Assembly: GCF_021462825.1 (NCBI RefSeq)
Contig: NZ_JAKEEB010000001.1
Span: 310,001-374,000 of the forward strand
Direction: 5' to 3'
From: Streptomyces glomeratus
GTDB lineage: Bacteria > Actinomycetota > Actinomycetes > Streptomycetales > Streptomycetaceae
DNA length: 64,000 nt
Each line of letters begins with the position of its first letter. The first letter of the stretch is position 1. A program made the translations under genes and the position numbers. Below the pieces are notes generated by a model, which worked only from the letters and a program-made list of their open reading frames with translations, searched no databases and was not told the origin of the DNA. Shown piece after piece: positions 17,305-27,605 of this stretch.

Positions 17305-18072
17305 GTGGTGCGCATCCGAGTCCTGGTCGTCGACGACCACCGCATCTTCGCCGAGTCGCTCGCGGCCGCCCTGGCCGCCGAGCCCGATGTCGAGGTGTCC
17401 GCGGCCGGCAGTGGTCCGGCCGCTCTGCGCTGCCTGGACCGCGCGGCCGCGGAGGGCCGCAGGTTCGACGTGATGCTCGTCGACGCGGACCTCGGCGGCA
17501 ACCTTCCGGGCTCGCGTCCGGCGGTCCCCGTCCAGGAGGCCAACGAGGACGGGCTCGTCGACGGCATCTCACTCGTCGCCGGTGTCCGCTCCGGACAGCC
17601 CGGCGTGCGGATCGTCGTGCTCGCCGAGAAGGACGACCCGCGCCGGGCCGCCGTCGCCCTTCAGGCGGGCGCCTCCGGCTGGGTCGCCAAGGACTGTTCG
17701 CTGTCCCGGCTGCTCACCGTCATCCGGGGCGTGCTGCGCGACGAGACGCATCTTCCGCCCGCCCTGCTCACCGGTGTCCTGCGCGAGCTGACCGCGGCCC
17801 GCAAGCACCGCACCGAGAGCGAGCGTCTGGTGGAGTCCCTGACACCCCGGGAGCGCGAAGTACTGCGGTGTATGGTCGCCGGGCTCGGCCGCAAGGCCGT
17901 CGCCGAGCGGCTGTTCCTGTCCCCGCACACCGTCCGCACCCATATGCAGAACGTGCTGGGGAAGCTGGGCGTCCACTCCACCCTCGCCGCCGTCGCCCTC
18001 GCCCGCCGTGCCGGGGTCGGGCCGGTCGACCTAGCCGGGGATGTTGTCGAACGGGGCGGTCAGCTGGCGTAG
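17305..18072 (+). CDS. LuxR/NarL-family response regulator (orphan)
   Basis: 255-residue regulator. Receiver domain with acidic pair VVDDH, phosphoacceptor D60 in MLVDADL and the Lys of GWVAKD, so it can in principle be phosphorylated. The receiver has an unusual insertion of about 20 residues after the phosphoacceptor (GGNLPGSRPAVPVQEANED). C-terminal LuxR helix-turn-helix: LTPREREVLRCMVAGLGRK..HTVRTHMQNVLGKLGV. No kinase gene is adjacent. GTG 17305 follows TGGGGG; GTG 17308 is equally possible. Its last 42 bases overlap the end of convergent tamR. Confidence 0.88.
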   Translation: MVRIRVLVVDDHRIFAESLAAALAAEPDVEVSAAGSGPAALRCLDRAAAEGRRFDVMLVDADLGGNLPGSRPAVPVQEANEDGLVDGISLVAGVRSGQPGVRIVVLAEKDDPRRAAVALQAGASGWVAKDCSLSRLLTVIRGVLRDETHLPPALLTGVLRELTAARKHRTESERLVESLTPREREVLRCMVAGLGRKAVAERLFLSPHTVRTHMQNVLGKLGVHSTLAAVALARRAGVGPVDLAGDVVERGGQLA

Positions 18073-18528
18073 CAGCGCGGCCAGTTCACCGCGCTGGGCC
18101 GAGCTCAGCTCCGACAGGATCGCGCGCTCCTGGTCGAGCAGTCCGGCCAGCGCCTGGTCCGCCCGGTCCCGGCCCTCGTCGGTGAGGCGCACCAGTACGC
18201 CCCGGCGGTCGCTGGGGTCGGGCAGCCGCTCGACCAGGCCCTTCTTCGCCAGGCGGTCGATGCGGTTGGTCATCGTGCCCGAGGTGACCAGTGTCTGGGT
18301 CAGCAGCTGCCCGGGGGAGAGCTGATAGGGGGTGCCGGCCCGGCGGAGCGCGGTGAGAACGTCGAACTCCCAGGGCTCCAGGCTGTGCTCGGAGAATGCC
18401 AGCCGGCGCGCACGGTCCAGGTGCCGGGCCAGCCTGCTCACCCGGCTGAGGACCTCGAGCGGTTCCACGTCGAGGTCCGGGCGCTCCCGGCGCCATGCCG
18501 CGACCAGCCGATCGACCTCGTCCTCCAT
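18031..18528 (-). CDS. tamR: MarR-family regulator, TamR-like
   Basis: 165-residue winged-helix repressor of the MarR family: EPWEFDVLTALRRAG, LLTQTLVTSGTMTNRIDRLAKKGLVERLPDPSDRRGVLVRLTDEG is the recognition helix plus wing. It is divergent from trans-aconitate methyltransferase, the arrangement of S. coelicolor TamR, which responds to trans-aconitate and citrate-type ligands and controls tam and aconitase. That role is transferred from gene order and family. ATG 18528 is chosen; longer in-frame extension would run through the operator region. Confidence 0.85.
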   Translation of the reverse strand: MEDEVDRLVAAWRRERPDLDVEPLEVLSRVSRLARHLDRARRLAFSEHSLEPWEFDVLTALRRAGTPYQLSPGQLLTQTLVTSGTMTNRIDRLAKKGLVERLPDPSDRRGVLVRLTDEGRDRADQALAGLLDQERAILSELSSAQRGELAALLRQLTAPFDNIPG

Positions 18529-18539
18529 GACGATCAGTG

Positions 18540-18605
18540 TAGTGGTTGTGTCGACATGAAGTCTCTTGACATTGAGTCTCTTGACGTCGAGAGAGTCTCG
18601 ATACG
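18540..18605. promoter_or_regulatory. TamR-type operator and divergent promoter
   Basis: Between tamR and tam, TCTCTTGACATTGAG and TCTCTTGACGTCGAGAGAG follow each other. The second is an imperfect palindrome (TCTCTTGA/TCGAGAGA); the repeated half-site is TCTTGAC. The arrangement fits one or two MarR-family dimers covering both promoters, giving autorepression and repression of tam. TTGACA/TTGACG may also serve as -35 elements. Confidence 0.65.
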
Positions 18606-18692
18606 AAGATGACCCTGCGCACGGAGGCGTCGTCAAACGGGGGCGACGCCTCCGGCGCGGACGTCGAGCCGTCGCCACGAGGAGGCCTCGCC

Positions 18693-19538
18693 ATGCCCGC
18701 CGCACCCGCCTGGGACCCCGCTCAGTACCTGCGCCACGCAGATCACCGCGCCCGCCCCTTCGTCGACCTGCTCGCCCGCGTCCCCATGTTGCCCGACAGC
18801 CCGCCCCGCATCGCCGACCTCGGCTGCGGCCCCGGCAACGTCACCGTCCTGCTCGCCGACCGCTGGCCCGCCGCCCACATCACCGGCTACGACAACTCGC
18901 CGGAGATGCTCGACCGGGCCCACACCCACCATGAAGGCCCCACCGCGGACGGGGGTACCTCCCTGTTCGAGCGAAGCCGGGAACTTGGGGGAGGCCGCCT
19001 CGACTTCGCCCACGCCGACGCCCGCACCTGGACGCCCGCGGAGCCGTACGACCTGATCATCAGCAACGCCACCCTGCAATGGGTGCCCGGACACACCGCA
19101 CGCTTCCCCGACTGGGTGGACGCGCTGAAGCCGGGCGGCACCTTCGCCTTCCAGGTGCCCGGAAACTTCGACTCCCCCAGCCACCGCCTGATGAGGGAGC
19201 TCGCCCACTCGGCCCGCTGGAAGGACCGCCTCGCCGGCACCCTGCGCCATGACGACGCCGTGCTCACCCCCGGGGCCTACCTGGAGCAGCTCACCGCCCT
19301 CGGCTGCACCGCCGACGTCTGGGAGACGACGTACCTGCATCTGCTTCAGGGCGAGGACCCGGTCCTGGACTGGGTGAAGGGCACCGGGCTACGGCCGGTC
19401 CTCACCGAGCTGGGCGAGGAGGCGGAGGAGTTCCTCACCGACTACCGCGCCGCGCTGCGGGAGGCGTATCCGGCGACCGGGCATGGCACGGTCTTCCCGT
19501 TCCGCCGTATCTTCGCCGTCGCCACGAAGGGCGCCTGA
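18693..19538 (+). CDS. tam: Trans-aconitate 2-methyltransferase
   Basis: 281-residue class I SAM methyltransferase predicted to esterify trans-aconitate, a toxic inhibitor of aconitase formed from cis-aconitate. AWDPAQYLRHADHRARPFVDLLARV is the Tam-type N-terminus, motif I is IADLGCGPGNVT, and SNATLQWVPGH and FQVPGNFDSPSH follow. ATG 18693 is chosen because GAGGAGG lies 7 bases upstream; an ATG at 18609 lacks one. About 20 residues (87-106 region) are encoded by an inserted palindromic repeat. Divergent from tamR and followed 3 bases later by a VOC gene. Confidence 0.92.
   Translation: MPAAPAWDPAQYLRHADHRARPFVDLLARVPMLPDSPPRIADLGCGPGNVTVLLADRWPAAHITGYDNSPEMLDRAHTHHEGPTADGGTSLFERSRELGGGRLDFAHADARTWTPAEPYDLIISNATLQWVPGHTARFPDWVDALKPGGTFAFQVPGNFDSPSHRLMRELAHSARWKDRLAGTLRHDDAVLTPGAYLEQLTALGCTADVWETTYLHLLQGEDPVLDWVKGTGLRPVLTELGEEAEEFLTDYRAALREAYPATGHGTVFPFRRIFAVATKGA
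18951..18994. repeat. Palindromic element inside tam
   Basis: 44-bp element inside the tam reading frame: starts GGGGGTACCTCCC and ends CTTGGGGGAGG, with CCTCCC..GTTC pairing GAAC..GGGAGG around GAGCGAAGCC. It has the look of the small palindromic repeats dispersed in Streptomyces genomes. It keeps the frame open and adds a polar segment (DGGTSLFERSRELGG). Confidence 0.7.
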
Positions 19539-19541
19539 GCC

Positions 19542-19913
19542 GTGCTGGCCGCCGTCGACCACGTCCAGCTGGCCGCCCCGCCCGGCTCCGAGGACCTGCT
19601 GCGGGCGTACTACGTGGACGTCCTCGGCATGACCGAGATCCCGAAGCCGCCTGTCCTGGCCGCACGCGGCGGCTGCTGGTTCCAGGCCGGGGACGTGCAG
19701 CTGCACCTGGGCATCGAGGAGGATTTCCGGCCCGCGAGGAAGGCGCACCCGGGGCTGCGGGTGAGTGCCATCGCGGCGTACGCCGCCCGGCTCGCCTGGC
19801 GTGGAGCGGCGGTGACCTGGGACGACGACCTGCCGGGGCACCGGCGCTTCTACTCGGAGGATCCGGTGGGGAACCGCTTGGAGTTCCTGGAGCCGGTGGC
19901 TACAGACGCCTGA
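19542..19913 (+). CDS. VOC-family (glyoxalase/bleomycin-resistance fold) protein
   Basis: 123-residue single-domain protein of the vicinal-oxygen-chelate superfamily. It begins VDHVQLAAPPGSEDLLRAYYVDVLGM, the usual first strand with metal-ligand His, and ends FYSEDPVGNRLEFLEP with the Glu ligand. The reaction is not readable. It starts (GTG) 3 bases after the tam stop, so it is co-transcribed with tam and may deal with a related metabolite. Its stop lies 25 bases from the stop of the convergent TetR gene. Confidence 0.87.
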   Translation: MLAAVDHVQLAAPPGSEDLLRAYYVDVLGMTEIPKPPVLAARGGCWFQAGDVQLHLGIEEDFRPARKAHPGLRVSAIAAYAARLAWRGAAVTWDDDLPGHRRFYSEDPVGNRLEFLEPVATDA

Positions 19914-19938
19914 GAGCGTCCAGCGTGATGTCCGCGGC

Positions 19939-20616
19939 TCAGCTCTTGCGATGACCTATCAGCCGAGGCTTCGGCTCCAGACCGTCCAGACCGTGCCACG
20001 CCAGGTTCACCAGATGCGCCGCCACCTCGGCCTTCTTCGGCCGGCGCACATCCAGCCACCACTGGCCCGTCAGCGCTACCATGCCCACCAGTGCCTGCGC
20101 GTACAGCGGGGCCAGCTTCGGGTCGAAGCCTCGGCTCTTGAACTCGCGGCCCAGGATGTCCTCCACCTGGGTGGCGATGTCCGAGATCAGCGAGGCGAAG
20201 GAACCCGTCGACTGCGGGATCGGCGAGTCACGGACCAGGATGCGGAACCCGTCCGTGTACTCCTCGATGTAGTCCAGCAGCGCGAACGCCGCCTGCTCGC
20301 ACAGCTCCCGCGGATGCCCCGCCGTCAGCGAACTCGTCACCATGTCCAGCAGGCGCCGCATCTCGCGGTCCACCACCACCGCGTACAGGCCCTCCTTGCC
20401 GCCGAAGTGCTCGTACACCACCGGCTTGGAGACGCCTGCCTTCGCCGCGATCTCCTCCACCGACGTGCCCTCGAACCCCTTCGCGGCGAACAGTGTGCGA
20501 CCGATCTCCAGCAGCTGCTGGCGGCGCTCCGCCCCGGTCATCCGGGTGCGGCGGGTCCGCCGCGGCTTGTCGGTGCTGGGAGTGCTGGAGGAGTCGGTCG
20601 CCACGTTGTCAATCAT
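19939..20616 (-). CDS. TetR-family regulator of the desaturase operon
   Basis: 225-residue repressor-type protein with a basic N-terminus (PRRTRRTRMTGAERRQQLL), a TetR helix-turn-helix at about 50-72 (GTSVEEIAAKAGVSKPVVYEHFGGKEGLY) and an all-helical ligand domain. Its ATG overlaps the stop of the fatty acid desaturase gene by 4 bases, so it is the second gene of that operon. By analogy with other desaturase regulators it likely senses acyl-CoA or membrane fluidity and controls its own operon through the dyads near 21695-21734. Ligand inferred only. Confidence 0.9.
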   Translation of the reverse strand: MIDNVATDSSSTPSTDKPRRTRRTRMTGAERRQQLLEIGRTLFAAKGFEGTSVEEIAAKAGVSKPVVYEHFGGKEGLYAVVVDREMRRLLDMVTSSLTAGHPRELCEQAAFALLDYIEEYTDGFRILVRDSPIPQSTGSFASLISDIATQVEDILGREFKSRGFDPKLAPLYAQALVGMVALTGQWWLDVRRPKKAEVAAHLVNLAWHGLDGLEPKPRLIGHRKS

Positions 20617-21623
20617 GCCGTGCCGGCGGTCGCCTTCCCGCGCCGGGAGCCGTTCCCGTCGGAGCTGCGGCGGGAATCGATACGCGAGCGTGACGGCCAG
20701 CGCACGTCGTACGCCCAGCCCAGCTGCTCGAACCAGCGGATGATCCGCGCCGAGGAGTCCAGCTGGCCCCGCTCCACCCCGTGCCGCGCCGACGTCGGAT
20801 CCGCGTGGTGCAGGTTGTGCCACGACTCGCCGCACGACAGGACCGCCAGCCACCACACGTTCCCCGACCGGTCCCGCGACTTGAACGGGCGCTTGCCGAC
20901 CGCGTGACAGATGGAGTTGATCGACCAGGTCACATGGTGCAGCAGCGCCACCCGGACTAGGGAACCCCAGAACAACGCCGTGAACGCGCCCCACCAGGAC
21001 ATCGTCACCAGACCGCCGATCAGCGGCGGCAGCAGCAGCGACACCCCCGTCCACAGCACGAACTGGCGGGAGATCGTCCGCAGCACCGGGTCCTTGATCA
21101 GGTCCGGCGCGTACTTGTCCTGCGGCGTCTGCTCCTCGTCGAACATCCAGCCGACGTGAGCCCACCACAGACCCTTCATCAGCGCGGGCACCGTCTCCCC
21201 GTAACGCCACGGAGAGTGAGGATCGCCCTCCGCGTCCGAGAACTTGTGGTGCTTGCGATGATCGGCGACCCAGCGCACCAGCGGCCCCTCCACGGCCATC
21301 GACCCGGCGATCGCCAGAGCGATCTTCAGGGGCCGCTTCGCCTTGAACGAGCCATGGGTGAAGTGGCGGTGGAAACCGATCGTGATGCCATGACAGCCCA
21401 GGTAGTAGAAGAAGACCAGCAGGCCCAGATCGAGCCAGCTCACACCCCATCCCCAGGCCAGCGGCACCGCCGCGACAAGCGCCAGGAAGGGGACGGTGAT
21501 GAACAGCAACAGGGTGATCTGCTCGATCGAGCGCTTCTGCTCGCCACCCAGCGTCGCCGAGGGCAGCGCGGTGTCGTCGTTCGCCTCCGGGGCGTCTTCG
21601 ATCACATCGGAGCTTGTGGTCAT
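20613..21623 (-). CDS. Membrane acyl-CoA / fatty acid desaturase
   Basis: 336-residue integral membrane di-iron enzyme predicted to put a cis double bond into fatty acyl chains. All three histidine boxes are present: HRHFTH (85-90), HRKHH (122-126) and HNLHH (269-273), with about four hydrophobic helices between. The Arg/Ser-rich C-terminal tail (RSRIDSRRSSDGNGSRRGK) is not part of the catalytic domain. ATG 21623. It is followed by its overlapping TetR gene and preceded by inverted repeats. Confidence 0.93.
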   Translation of the reverse strand: MTTSSDVIEDAPEANDDTALPSATLGGEQKRSIEQITLLLFITVPFLALVAAVPLAWGWGVSWLDLGLLVFFYYLGCHGITIGFHRHFTHGSFKAKRPLKIALAIAGSMAVEGPLVRWVADHRKHHKFSDAEGDPHSPWRYGETVPALMKGLWWAHVGWMFDEEQTPQDKYAPDLIKDPVLRTISRQFVLWTGVSLLLPPLIGGLVTMSWWGAFTALFWGSLVRVALLHHVTWSINSICHAVGKRPFKSRDRSGNVWWLAVLSCGESWHNLHHADPTSARHGVERGQLDSSARIIRWFEQLGWAYDVRWPSRSRIDSRRSSDGNGSRRGKATAGTA

Positions 21624-21694
21624 GGGGCGTCCCCTGTGGGGTCGAGGGTTGAGACGGGTGGCCCGGGATACGGACCGAGAGTGCTCCCCGGAAC

Positions 21695-21734
21695 TTACGG
21701 GAGACCTTACGCTTCCGTAACCTACGGCATCGTA
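21695..21734. promoter_or_regulatory. Operator dyads upstream of desaturase-tetR
   Basis: TTACG-CTTC-CGTAA (21707-21720) is a perfect 5-4-5 inverted repeat and TACG-GCAT-CGTA (21723-21734) a second dyad with the same spacing; a lone half-site TTACG lies at 21695-21699. Their place about 75-110 bases before the desaturase start fits a TetR operator covering the promoter. Confidence 0.7.
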
Positions 21735-21931
21735 AGTATGGCAGTGCATCGCCCGGCGGCAAGAGCCCCGGAGCCTGCGCGTCAGCGTGGACACCTATCC
21801 TTGGAGTCGGTCGGACAGCGCGGTCCGCTCTGTTTTCTTCCCGGATGCCCGGCCCGTATGCGGCACCCGCCGCGCGGCACCGCTCCGGGTCCCCTCCCAG
21901 ATGAGCTTCAACACTGCAAGGAGCCGCACCT

Positions 21932-24664
<2,733 letters not shown>

Positions 24665-24676
24665 CACCCCTGCGAA

Positions 24677-24723
24677 CACGGCAGTGCCCCCGAGCCCCGC
24701 ACGGGCCCGGGGGCACTGCCGTG
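24677..24723. terminator. Strong bidirectional terminator after ppc
   Basis: A perfect 16-bp stem, CACGGCAGTGCCCCCG (24677-24692) with CGGGGGCACTGCCGTG (24708-24723) around a 15-base loop, lies between the ppc stop and the stop of the convergent minus-strand gene at 24731. Confidence 0.88.
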
Positions 24724-24730
24724 CCGTACG

Positions 24731-25414
24731 TCAGCCCCGGCCGGCCGCCCTGCGGCGCACCACTAGGTAACCGCCCGCGGCGACCAGCGCCGCCGCGGCC
24801 CCCGCCAGCGCACCCACCGGGGCACTGCTGCCGGTCTCGGCGAGATCGCCGCCACCGCCCTGAGGCGACGGGGACGACGACGCCGCGGCGCCCGCGCCGG
24901 GCGACGCGGAGGACGCCGCGCCGGGCGACGCGTCAGGCGACGGCCCGCCGGACACCGGGGCGGACGGCGCCGCGCTCGCGGACGCGCCGGGGCCCGGCCC
25001 CTTGGCGTCACCGCAGTCCGTCCAGAACACCTTGTGCTTGGCGGCGCCCTTCTCACCGTCGAAGTTCCAGAACAGCTTGTAGTGCCCGTCGGGCAGCGAC
25101 AGGTCCTGGGTACGGCCGTGGCCCCCGGAGTCCAGGGTGAGGACACCGGACTTCACCGTCTCGCCCTTGGTGGCGGCGGTCGGAGCCCAGGCCTCGATGT
25201 GCCAGTCGACCTGCTGGACGCCGTCGAACCCGAAGGCGTCCAGGTAGAACGTGCAGACGTGCGGTTCGTTACGGCGCAGCTCCTCGCCGGTCGAGGCGTC
25301 ATGGATCTTCACCGTGCCGTTGTCGCCCGGCGCCGTCGCATGGGCAAGGGGAGCGGACAGCAGGGCCGCTGAGGCGGCGGCGACGAAAGCGCCGGCGCGC
25401 ATGAGGGTACGCAT
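24731..25414 (-). CDS. Secreted cell-wall protein with LAETG sorting signal
   Basis: 227-residue exported protein. Residues 1-27 are a signal peptide (MRTLMRAG, hydrophobic core, AHA-T cleavage site). A folded domain with two cysteines follows (about 30-135, rich in aromatic residues). Residues 136-189 are a Ser/Pro/Ala/Gly stalk, then the sortase motif LAETG (191-195), a hydrophobic helix and RRRAAGRG. LAxTG is the class E sortase type used in Streptomyces. No sortase gene is in this window. ATG 25414 chosen. Confidence 0.88.
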   Translation of the reverse strand: MRTLMRAGAFVAAASAALLSAPLAHATAPGDNGTVKIHDASTGEELRRNEPHVCTFYLDAFGFDGVQQVDWHIEAWAPTAATKGETVKSGVLTLDSGGHGRTQDLSLPDGHYKLFWNFDGEKGAAKHKVFWTDCGDAKGPGPGASASAAPSAPVSGGPSPDASPGAASSASPGAGAAASSSPSPQGGGGDLAETGSSAPVGALAGAAAALVAAGGYLVVRRRAAGRG

Positions 25415-25550
25415 GGGCAGTCCATCTTCGAGAAAGGTCGACGGAAGATGTGGAGGGGGCGGCTCAGCTTCCGGTCCAGACCGACCACGGGTCAATCACG
25501 AACGCACAACATACAGACCTTCCACAGAAGTGGAATTCGCCCGAACAACC

Positions 25551-26039
25551 TCAGAGCACCACGAAGGCGGCTGTCAGCAGCGCGATCCCCACCCCCGCCA
25601 GCAGCCACGCCGCACGCACCAGCCGCAGCCCGCCCGCCACCACGACCGACGCCAGCAGCAGCGCCCCGCCCAGCGGAATCCACGCATACAGGATCCCCGC
25701 CGGACCCGACCGCACGACGTCGTCCGAATCCGGCTTCACCACCACGGTGTACGTCCGCCCCTGCTGCACCGCGACCGTCTTCGGGATCACAACGCTCGCG
25801 CGCCGCCTCGCCCCGGACGACAGAGGAGTGAACGGACCACTGCACGTGTCCTCCCCGCACCGGGTCACCTCGACCGTGCCCCGCTCACGGCCCTTGGTCA
25901 GCATCACGTACTGCGCGGTGCCCCAGGAACCCCAGACGCCGGCGATCAGGATCAGCGCGGCGACCGTACCCATCGCCGCGAACCGCCCGAAGCGCAGCAC
26001 CGCGACCGAGCCCCGGCTGGAGGAGACGGCAGAAGGCAT
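25551..26039 (-). CDS. Membrane protein of unknown function
   Basis: 162-residue protein: one transmembrane helix near residue 20-45, an extracytoplasmic segment of about 65 residues with a cysteine pair (CGEDTC), then two closely spaced helices at the C-terminus (about 112-160). No named domain recognised. It lies between the LAETG protein and pth on the same strand, with its start 65 bases after the pth stop. Confidence 0.78.
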   Translation of the reverse strand: MPSAVSSSRGSVAVLRFGRFAAMGTVAALILIAGVWGSWGTAQYVMLTKGRERGTVEVTRCGEDTCSGPFTPLSSGARRRASVVIPKTVAVQQGRTYTVVVKPDSDDVVRSGPAGILYAWIPLGGALLLASVVVAGGLRLVRAAWLLAGVGIALLTAAFVVL

Positions 26040-26104
26040 GGCCGCGATCCTTGGCCATGCCCCTGCGCCCGGTCAACTCCGGCCCCGCCCGGCGGCCCGA
26101 CAAG

Positions 26105-26707
26105 TCAGGAGTTGTACGTGCTTTGCGCCCGCTCAAGCCCCTCGATCACCAGACACTCCACCGCGTCCGCCGCACGGTCCACGAAGTAGTCCAGCTCCTT
26201 GCGCTCCGCCGACGAGAAGTCCTTCAGCACGAAATCCGCGACCTGCATACGCCCCGGAGGCCGGCCGATCCCGAACCGCACCCGGTGATAGTCCGCACCC
26301 ATCGCCTTGGTGATCGACTTCAGCCCGTTGTGCCCGTTGTCGCCGCCACCCAGCTTCAGCCGCAGCGTCCCGTAGTCGATGTCCAGCTCGTCGTGCACCG
26401 CCACGATGTTCGCCACCGGCACCTTGTAGAAGTCCCGCAGGGCGTTCACCGGACCACCCGACAGATTCATATACGACATCGGCTTCGCCAGGACCACCCG
26501 ACGGTTCCCCGGACCAGGCGGACCGATCCGCCCCTCCACGACCTGCGCCTGCGCCTTGCCCGCCCGCTTGAACTTCCCCCCGATCCGCTCCGCCAGCAGA
26601 TCGGCCACCATGAACCCGACATTGTGCCGGTTCATCGCGTAACCGGGCCCCGGATTGCCGAGGCCCACAACCAGCCAGGGACCGCCCGCGTCGGTCGTCA
26701 CGTCCAT
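26105..26707 (-). CDS. pth: Peptidyl-tRNA hydrolase
   Basis: 200-residue enzyme that releases peptides from prematurely dropped peptidyl-tRNA so the tRNA can be reused. [24 protein letters not shown] carries the catalytic His; [23 protein letters not shown] and [13 protein letters not shown] are the other family blocks. GGAGAC lies directly before the ATG at 26707. Second gene of the rplY-pth pair, which is usual in actinobacteria. Confidence 0.96.
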   Translation of the reverse strand: MDVTTDAGGPWLVVGLGNPGPGYAMNRHNVGFMVADLLAERIGGKFKRAGKAQAQVVEGRIGPPGPGNRRVVLAKPMSYMNLSGGPVNALRDFYKVPVANIVAVHDELDIDYGTLRLKLGGGDNGHNGLKSITKAMGADYHRVRFGIGRPPGRMQVADFVLKDFSSAERKELDYFVDRAADAVECLVIEGLERAQSTYNS

Positions 26708-26724
26708 GTCTCCTTGATACGCGC

Positions 26725-26755
26725 CAGCCGCTGCCCCTCCCGGGAACAGCGGCTG
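26725..26755 (-). terminator. Hairpin between rplY and pth
   Basis: CAGCCGCTG (26725-26733) pairs with CAGCGGCTG (26747-26755), a perfect 9-bp stem with a 13-base loop, in the 69-base gap between rplY and pth. It could end part of the rplY transcript and set the relative level of pth. Confidence 0.5.
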
Positions 26756-26776
26756 ACAAAACGATGACGGTGAGGA

Positions 26777-27370
26777 TCAGGCCTCGGCGGCCTCTTCGCC
26801 CTCGGCCTCGCCCGCCGGCGCCTCCTCGGCCTGCGCGGCCAGGACCTGCAGCACGACCGCGTCCTCGTCGACGGCCAGCGTCACACCGCTCGGCAGAGCG
26901 ACGTCCTTGGCGTGGACCGAGGCACCGGCCGCCAGTCCCTCGACGGAGACCGTGAACGACTCGGGGATGTGCGTGGCCTCGGCCTCGACCGGCAGCGCCG
27001 GCAGCACGTGCTCCAGCAGGTTGCCGCCCGGCGCCAGCTCACCCTCGGCCTGCACCGGCACCTCGACGGTGACCTTCTCGCCGCGCTTCACCAGCTGCAG
27101 GTCGACGTGCTCCAGGAAGCCCTTCAGCGGGTCCCGCTGCACGGCCTTCGGAATCGCCAGTTCGCTGGTCTTGCCGTCGATGTCCAGCGAGATCAGGACG
27201 TTCGGCGTACGCAGCGCCAGCAGCAGGTCGTGACCCGGCAGCGTCAGGTGCAGCGGCTGCGAACCGTGCCCGTAGAGCACACCCGGAACCTTGCTCTCAC
27301 GGCGGATACGACGCGCGGCACCCTTGCCGAACTCGGTGCGCGTCTGGGCGGCGATCTTCACCTCGGACAT
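26777..27370 (-). CDS. rplY: 50S ribosomal protein L25 (Ctc type)
   Basis: 197-residue two-domain L25/Ctc protein that binds 5S rRNA. The N-terminal L25 domain (about 1-90: TRTEFGKGAARRIRRESKVPGVLYGHG) is followed by the longer TL5-like beta domain (about 95-185) and an acidic Ala/Glu tail. ATG 27370 has GAGGAG 8 bases upstream; the earlier GTG at 27376 lies too close to that site. It leads into pth and follows prs. Confidence 0.95.
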   Translation of the reverse strand: MSEVKIAAQTRTEFGKGAARRIRRESKVPGVLYGHGSQPLHLTLPGHDLLLALRTPNVLISLDIDGKTSELAIPKAVQRDPLKGFLEHVDLQLVKRGEKVTVEVPVQAEGELAPGGNLLEHVLPALPVEAEATHIPESFTVSVEGLAAGASVHAKDVALPSGVTLAVDEDAVVLQVLAAQAEEAPAGEAEGEEAAEA

Positions 27371-27471
27371 CTTCACTCCTCGTAGAAATTCAGTGAACGG
27401 ACGTGGTCACCCGGCCACGAACGGCCTGCTACGAAGAGCGCGTCGATTACGGACCGCCGTACGCATGAGTA

Positions 27472-27583
27472 CGGCCTCCCTCGCCGAGCAACTCGAGCAG
27501 TCTACTCGGAGGGGAGGCCGCACCCAAAAGGATCACCAGCCGGACACCGTCACCAGCCGGACACCATCACCGGCCGAGCGGCG
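27472..27583 (-). terminator. Hairpin and tandem repeat in the prs-rplY gap
   Basis: In the 235-base gap after prs, CGGCCTCCC (27472-27480) pairs with GGGAGGCCG (27512-27520), a likely prs terminator. Beside it lie two 17-bp tandem copies of TCACCAGCCGGACACCR (27533-27549, 27550-27566) and a decayed third. No gene is seen in the gap. Confidence 0.5.
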
Positions 27584-27605
27584 TCACCGCTCGTTCGCCG
27601 TCGCA

